Positions 60,013-64,000 of a stretch of 64,000 bases of DNA are shown piece after piece; within the stretch, counting starts at the first letter, position 1; every line of letters starts with the position of its first letter. Under the pieces are notes generated by a model that did not search any database, had not been told where the DNA came from, and was given only the letters and a program-made list of their open reading frames with translations. The stretch spans positions 1 to 64,000 of the forward strand of contig WLNJ01000007.1 in the NCBI GenBank assembly GCA_009699865.1, in the 5' to 3' direction. The position numbers and the translations under genes were made by a program. The DNA comes from Actinomycetota bacterium. Lineage in GTDB: Bacteria; Actinomycetota; Thermoleophilia; Solirubrobacterales; Solirubrobacteraceae.

Positions 60013-61848
60013 CTACCAGGTGTCGACGGTGCGACGGCGGATCCCGGTGGTCAGAGGACTCGTGACAGGACCGGCTGCATTCAGCGTGGAAATTAGGCGT
60101 GCGCGCGTCGTCGCAGGGTCAATTACGTCGTCAATTTCAAAGAATGTGGCCATGTTCAGGGCGTTGCTCTGGGCCCTGACTGCCTCGACCAACTCCGCAA
60201 CCCTCTGCTCTCTTGCTGACTCATCCTCAATCTCCGCCAGCTCACGCTGGAATCCAAGCCGGACTGCGCCTTCCACGCCCATGGCGCCAAATTCGGCTGA
60301 TGGCCAGGCGAGGTTGATAGCTGGGGCATGAAAGTCCCCGCCGGTCATGGCCTGCGCGCCGAGCCCGAATGCCCGTCGAACGACAACGCTGACAAACGGG
60401 ACGCTGATGCTTGCTGCTGCGGTGAAGAGTCTGGAGGACCGTCGGACCATGCCTGTCAGCTCAGAGTCCGGGCCGACCATGAAGCCCGGCGTGTCAACCA
60501 GCGAGATGATTGGGATCCCGAACGCGTCGCAGAGCTGAATGAACCGTGCGGCCTTATCTGATGCCTCCGCGTCGATGGCACCACTCAGGTGGGATGGATC
60601 ATTGGCGATTACCCCAACCGGATGGCCCTCGATACGGGCGAATGCCGTGATCATCGCGCGGCCGAAGGCTGGCCGAAGTTCCATCACCGAGTCGGTGTCA
60701 AAGAGGCCAGTCACCACAGCGCGGGCGTCATGAACCCGTTTGGAATCATCGGGCACGATGGTTCGCAGCTCCGTTTGGTCAGGTGCGGACCAGTCCGAAA
60801 TGGGCCCTTGGAAATAGCCGACAAAGCGGCGGGCCGCGTCTACCGCAGAGGCTTCGTCATCAACCAAAAGGTCAATAACGCCAGCGGTTGCAAGGTCTTT
60901 CGCCGGGCCGACCTGTTCGGGAGTGAAGGTTCCGAGGCCTCCACCTTCAATCATCGCCGGACCTCCCATCCCGATAGTGGCATCAGGCGTCGCAATGATC
61001 ACGTCGCAACAACCGAGGAGCGAAGCGTTACCCGCAAAGCAGCGCCCCGAGACGACGCCGACGCGGGGGACTAAGCCTGAGAGCTTGGCGAAATTGCGGA
61101 AGGTTGGGACCACAAGGTGGAACAGTTCGGACTGGTCTGTGTCTCCAGGCCGGCCGCCTCCACCTTCGGCGAAAAGGATGACCGGAAGCAACTGACGCTC
61201 CGCGATGTCCAAGATCCGGTCGGTCTTGCGATGGTTGCGGACTCCCTGAGTACCTGCGAGCACCGTGTAGTCGTAGGAGAGCAGTGCGCACTGGGCTGCC
61301 TCTACCCCAAAGGTCTCGGCGTTCACCGTCCCGACACCGCAGACCATTCCGTCTCCGGGTGTCTTGTCAATCAGCTCCTCAACCGGGCGGCGCAGACGCT
61401 GGGCCGCAATTGCAAGGCCGCCGTACTCTGAAAATGTCCCCGTGTCGCAAAGGTCTGTGATGTTCTCGCGGGCGGTCCGTCGGCCAAGTGCTCGCCGTTT
61501 TGCCACCGCGTCTGGGCGGGCCTCGTCCTCAAGCTTGGCGCGACGGGCGAGAACATCGGCGAGTAGATCAGCGCCTGCCGACTCGGCGGATGCAGCATCT
61601 GGAAGGTCGGCGACTATCGCTTGGGCCCCGCCAGCCTCAATCTCAAACAGTTGCTGCCCTTCCTCCACCTGATCGCCTTTGCCAACAATCAGGCCGCGCA
61701 CCACGCCCGCGGAAGGAGCGGTTACCTCGTGGTGCATCTTCATCGCCTCAACCAGCAGGACAGTTGCGCCCTCGGCGACGTTTTCGCCCTCGGCGATAAC
61801 AATCTCCTCAACGAACCCGGTCAGGGGTGAATGGCAGACGCCTTCCAT
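60013..61848 (-). CDS. Biotin-carrier / carboxyltransferase fusion of acyl-CoA carboxylase
   Basis: About 611 aa with ATG at 61848. Residues 1-75 are a biotin-attachment domain with the biotinyl lysine in EAMKMHHEV (Lys37). The rest is a CT domain of the PccB/AccD type: FAEGGGGRPGD, GRCFAGNASLLGCCDVIIAT, IGMGGPAMIEGGGLG, ISLVDTPGFMVG and RRAFGLGAQAM. The carrier is normally fused with the biotin carboxylase, not the CT N-terminus. No carboxylase gene lies in the window. The acyl substrate is unknown. An earlier GTG at 61917 is an alternative start. Confidence 0.88.
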   Translation of the reverse strand: MEGVCHSPLTGFVEEIVIAEGENVAEGATVLLVEAMKMHHEVTAPSAGVVRGLIVGKGDQVEEGQQLFEIEAGGAQAIVADLPDAASAESAGADLLADVLARRAKLEDEARPDAVAKRRALGRRTARENITDLCDTGTFSEYGGLAIAAQRLRRPVEELIDKTPGDGMVCGVGTVNAETFGVEAAQCALLSYDYTVLAGTQGVRNHRKTDRILDIAERQLLPVILFAEGGGGRPGDTDQSELFHLVVPTFRNFAKLSGLVPRVGVVSGRCFAGNASLLGCCDVIIATPDATIGMGGPAMIEGGGLGTFTPEQVGPAKDLATAGVIDLLVDDEASAVDAARRFVGYFQGPISDWSAPDQTELRTIVPDDSKRVHDARAVVTGLFDTDSVMELRPAFGRAMITAFARIEGHPVGVIANDPSHLSGAIDAEASDKAARFIQLCDAFGIPIISLVDTPGFMVGPDSELTGMVRRSSRLFTAAASISVPFVSVVVRRAFGLGAQAMTGGDFHAPAINLAWPSAEFGAMGVEGAVRLGFQRELAEIEDESAREQRVAELVEAVRAQSNALNMATFFEIDDVIDPATTRARLISTLNAAGPVTSPLTTGIRRRTVDTW

Positions 61849-61921
61849 TCCGCTTACTACAGCGCACGCGGGGCTATTCGGTACTCCGCGGCATCCTTCA
61901 CCCGTAAGCCGGGACACGGTT

Positions 61922-61927
61922 TAGGGT
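61922..61927 (+). promoter_or_regulatory. Possible -10 of a leaderless MFS transcript
   Basis: TAGGGT ends 7 nt before the ATG at 61935. No ribosome-binding site is present between it and the start, so the mRNA would begin at or near the start codon. The same hexamer precedes the secreted glycerophosphodiesterase gene. Confidence 0.4.
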
Positions 61928-61934
61928 TGTGCGA

Positions 61935-63572
61935 ATGAGTTCCCAAGCGAAAATCGGCAAGTGGACCCCTGTCACCGTTTTGGCAATCGCGCAGTTCATC
62001 ATGGTGCTGGACACAACCGTGATGAACGTTTCTATCAGCGCTGTTGTTGAGGACCTCAACACGACAGTTTCAGGGGTTCAACTCGCAATAACGTCTTATG
62101 CGCTTGTGATGGCGGCCTTCATGCTGACCGGCGGACGGTTGGGCGACATCCTCGGGCGAAGGAGAGCATTTGCCATTGGTCTGCTGATCTACGGCGCCGG
62201 ATCATTGATCACGGCACTCTCTCCAAATCTGAGCGTGTTGCTTGTCGGCTGGTCGCTGGTGGAAGGACTCGGCGCGACTCTTGTGATGCCAGCGATCCTC
62301 TCCCTCGTCTCAGCGACCTACTCAGGCAAGGACCGGGCGATTGCCTACGGGATCCTCGGCGGAATTGCTGGAGCCGGAGCAGCAGCGGGCCCACTAATCG
62401 GCGGCTATGTGACGACAACCTTCTCGTGGCGCTATGTGTTTGCCGCCGAGACCGTGATCGTCCTTGGGCTTCTCGCAATCGGCCTGCGGAAGGTCGCCAA
62501 CCCGGCGCCGAAGGGTGGCCGGATCTCGCTGGTAGATGTCGCGATGACTGCATCGGGCATGGCAGCGATCGTCTTGGGGATTCTCCAAGCGAGCCGCTGG
62601 GGCTTCATCCTTCCAACCAGCCCACCGGTGGTGAACGGGACGGAGATCACGCCCCTCGGACTCTCCCCAGTTCCGTTCATTGTGGGAATTGGTGTCCTGA
62701 TCTTGGCTCTCTACGGTCGCCGCGCGACTCGGAGCGAAGCCCGCGATGGCCAGCCGCTCCTTCGGCCATCCCTGCTTGGGATTTCCCAAATGCGCAACGG
62801 GCTTTCAATGCTCACGAGCACGCAACTCGTGTTGGGCGGCATGTTCTTCACCCTGCCGCTCTTCCTCCAGGTCACCTTGGAGAAGGACGCCCTACAAACG
62901 GGGATTGAAATCCTTCCCCTCTCCCTAGCGATGGTGGCGTCCTCTGTCGTTGGATCGCGGCTCGCCATCAAGTACTCAACGAGAACGGTCGTCATGGCTG
63001 GGCTGCTCGTTCTCTCAGCGGGCCTTCTCATCCTTGTGGGCACGATCAGCCCTGACTTCCAGTCGACTGAGTTCTCAATCGGAATGGCTATTGCCGGAAC
63101 GGGCCTAGGTCTTGTTATCAGCCAGTTGGGCAACGTGATCATGAGTTCGGTCGACGAGAACTCAACCGGCGAGGCTGGCGGACTCCAAGGAACCGCACAA
63201 AACTTAGGAATGGCGTTGGGTACCGCCCTAATTGGTGGGGTTCTGATGGCCGGCCTCACCACCGGGTTCAAGGACCGGGTTGCGTCCGACCCACAGATTC
63301 CCGCTCAGGTTCAACAGCTCGTCGCATCTGAAACAAAGGACGGGGTACAGGTTGTCTCCAAGTCAGCGGCTGTAGCAACAGCGCAAGCGGCTGGCCTGAC
63401 CCCAACGGAGGTTGAGACGGTCTCGCAGCACTACATGGACGCGCAGATCGCCGCGCTCCGTAAGGCACTCGCAGTAGTGGCGATGCTTGCCCTGCTGGGG
63501 CTCTTCATCGCGAAGCGCCTCCCCGCAGAGCCAGCTGGCTCTGCGGTCAACGATCAGACCTCCCTCGGGTAG
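61935..63572 (+). CDS. MFS drug-resistance transporter, DHA2 (14-helix) family
   Basis: About 545 aa with fourteen hydrophobic segments. The opening FIMVLDTTVMNVSISAV and the loop GGRLGDILGRRRAFAIG are classic for EmrB/QacA-type proton-driven exporters; motif C is around GAGAAAGPLIGGYVTT. A large C-terminal cytoplasmic/periplasmic insertion precedes the last helix (AALRKALAVVAMLALLGLFIAKRL). Substrate unknown. Divergent from the carboxyltransferase fusion gene, with which it may not be linked. Confidence 0.92.
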   Translation: MSSQAKIGKWTPVTVLAIAQFIMVLDTTVMNVSISAVVEDLNTTVSGVQLAITSYALVMAAFMLTGGRLGDILGRRRAFAIGLLIYGAGSLITALSPNLSVLLVGWSLVEGLGATLVMPAILSLVSATYSGKDRAIAYGILGGIAGAGAAAGPLIGGYVTTTFSWRYVFAAETVIVLGLLAIGLRKVANPAPKGGRISLVDVAMTASGMAAIVLGILQASRWGFILPTSPPVVNGTEITPLGLSPVPFIVGIGVLILALYGRRATRSEARDGQPLLRPSLLGISQMRNGLSMLTSTQLVLGGMFFTLPLFLQVTLEKDALQTGIEILPLSLAMVASSVVGSRLAIKYSTRTVVMAGLLVLSAGLLILVGTISPDFQSTEFSIGMAIAGTGLGLVISQLGNVIMSSVDENSTGEAGGLQGTAQNLGMALGTALIGGVLMAGLTTGFKDRVASDPQIPAQVQQLVASETKDGVQVVSKSAAVATAQAAGLTPTEVETVSQHYMDAQIAALRKALAVVAMLALLGLFIAKRLPAEPAGSAVNDQTSLG

Positions 63573-63600
63573 CTCGCCCCCAGGGGTGCAGCCCCGCAAA

Positions 63601-63861
63601 TCATGGAATGTCGGAGCAGTTCTCTGGGTAGCCCTTGTTGTGAGCAAGACACTCAGCTTTGGCCTTGGACAGACTTTGATTGTTGTCCTGATTCTGGTTC
63701 TGGTTCTGATTTTGGTTCTGCTGCCTGACCGTGTCAGTAACTGTTGACGTCGTCAAACTGCTACTTCCCGACGACCCGCTACTGCCACCACAAGCGGAGA
63801 CAGAGAGTGCGAGCGCCAGACAGCACGATGTTGCGAGCGCGATGCGTACCAAGTTAGGCAC
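63601..63861 (-). CDS. Small lipoprotein with Gln/Asn repeats
   Basis: An 86-aa protein starting with GTG, with GGAAGGA upstream. Signal peptide with lipobox VSAC at about residue 24. The mature part has a Ser/Gly/Thr segment, then a Gln-Asn repeat (QQNQNQNQNQNQ) and a short C-terminal module with two Cys (AECLAHNKGYPENC) that could form a disulfide. Function unknown. Confidence 0.72.
   Translation of the reverse strand: MPNLVRIALATSCCLALALSVSACGGSSGSSGSSSLTTSTVTDTVRQQNQNQNQNQNQDNNQSLSKAKAECLAHNKGYPENCSDIP
63688..63725 (+). repeat. Hexanucleotide repeat coding Gln-Asn
   Basis: About six imperfect copies of the unit CTGGTT (with CTGATT and TTGGTT variants), which code on the minus strand for the Gln-Asn run of the small lipoprotein. 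Such tracts can change length by slippage. Confidence 0.6.
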
Positions 63862-64000
63862 AGTGATCGTCCTTCCATCCGGCGGATTGGGTTGGACTCA
63901 AGCCGGATGATTCAACGGTACCCCCGATTCCGCTGGCCTGGGATTCAGTTCTCTTGGCGGCTCCTGTAGCCAACGGCGCTCAGCTGTGAGACACTGCACA
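63862..64000. other. Window-end spacer
   Basis: No coding frame was recognised in these 139 bp. CATCCGG (63876-63882) and CCGGATG (63903-63909) form an inverted repeat in the lipoprotein leader, and nothing else is evident. Confidence 0.3.

Noticed and set aside
62711-63271. Minus-strand frame opposite the MFS gene
   Set aside because: It is antisense to transmembrane helices, with no start site or family pattern.
1-64000. CRISPR array, prophage, insertion sequence or integrated element
   Set aside because: No regularly spaced repeats, transposase, integrase or phage structural genes were seen. The genes are typical chromosomal functions on both strands.

Overview
The window is high-GC bacterial chromosome with closely packed genes. 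It has no phage genes, transposases or CRISPR arrays. Several features point to an actinomycete: a rsmI-metG-tatD-rsmA-ispE translation/isoprenoid block, a recR-lysC-asd block, a LytR-CpsA-Psr protein, MprA/MprB-like signalling genes, many GTG/TTG starts, ATGA gene overlaps and several apparently leaderless promoters (TAGGGT/TAGGCT 6-8 nt before the start codon). Delta-60 repeat proteins and zinc ribbons with a DQRYCLxCG signature suggest the Thermoleophilia/Solirubrobacterales side of the phylum. That placement is inference; no 16S gene is present.

Layout. 1-6.6 kb (minus strand): a truncated PucR-type regulator, a small membrane protein, then ispE, rsmA, tatD, metG, rsmI and a ROK sugar kinase, mostly overlapping by a few bases. 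6.6-17.2 kb: LCP cell-wall ligase, FmdB-like zinc ribbon, OYE-family oxidoreductase, glycyl-tRNA synthetase, a large membrane protein, a metallo-beta-lactamase-fold hydrolase, a cation/proton antiporter, an NAD(P)-binding/SRPBCC gene pair and an unusual coiled-coil/AT-hook/winged-helix protein. 17.2-26.4 kb: TCA-cycle genes (mdh, icd, and sdhA-sdhB-sdhE of the type E class) with an acyl-CoA dehydrogenase and a membrane-embedded protease. 26.4-32.9 kb: asd-lysC-recR-dnaX, a sugar-nucleotide epimerase and a fatty-acid-hydroxylase-like protein.

33-41.7 kb is the most interesting part. A pstS-pstC-pstA-pstB phosphate-uptake operon runs on, through a 4-bp overlap, into a lipoprotein gene and three zinc-ribbon protein genes, one of which carries a diverged phosphoesterase-like domain. 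phoU is not there. A secreted-protein gene follows. A single-domain PhoB-type DNA-binding protein with no receiver domain lies upstream of pstS. Three promoters (the regulator gene, pstS and the secreted-protein gene) carry direct repeats with an exact 11-bp period and a TTCAC core, each placed the same distance from an nAGnnT -10 element. I read this as a locally encoded phosphate-starvation regulon with undescribed members.

41.7-64 kb: aldehyde dehydrogenase, a GAP-family membrane protein, a truncated cation diffusion facilitator, a secreted four-repeat protein divergent from a two-component system, a secreted alpha/beta-hydrolase-like protein, tRNA-Ser(GGA), an M29 aminopeptidase, a polar amino-acid ABC transporter, a secreted glycerophosphodiesterase, a membrane protein, a Delta-60 repeat protein, a biotin-carrier/carboxyltransferase fusion, a DHA2-type MFS exporter and a small Gln/Asn-repeat lipoprotein. 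No stretch over 300 bp lacks a gene; the longest gaps (about 130-195 bp) hold promoters, operators or hairpins and are described individually.
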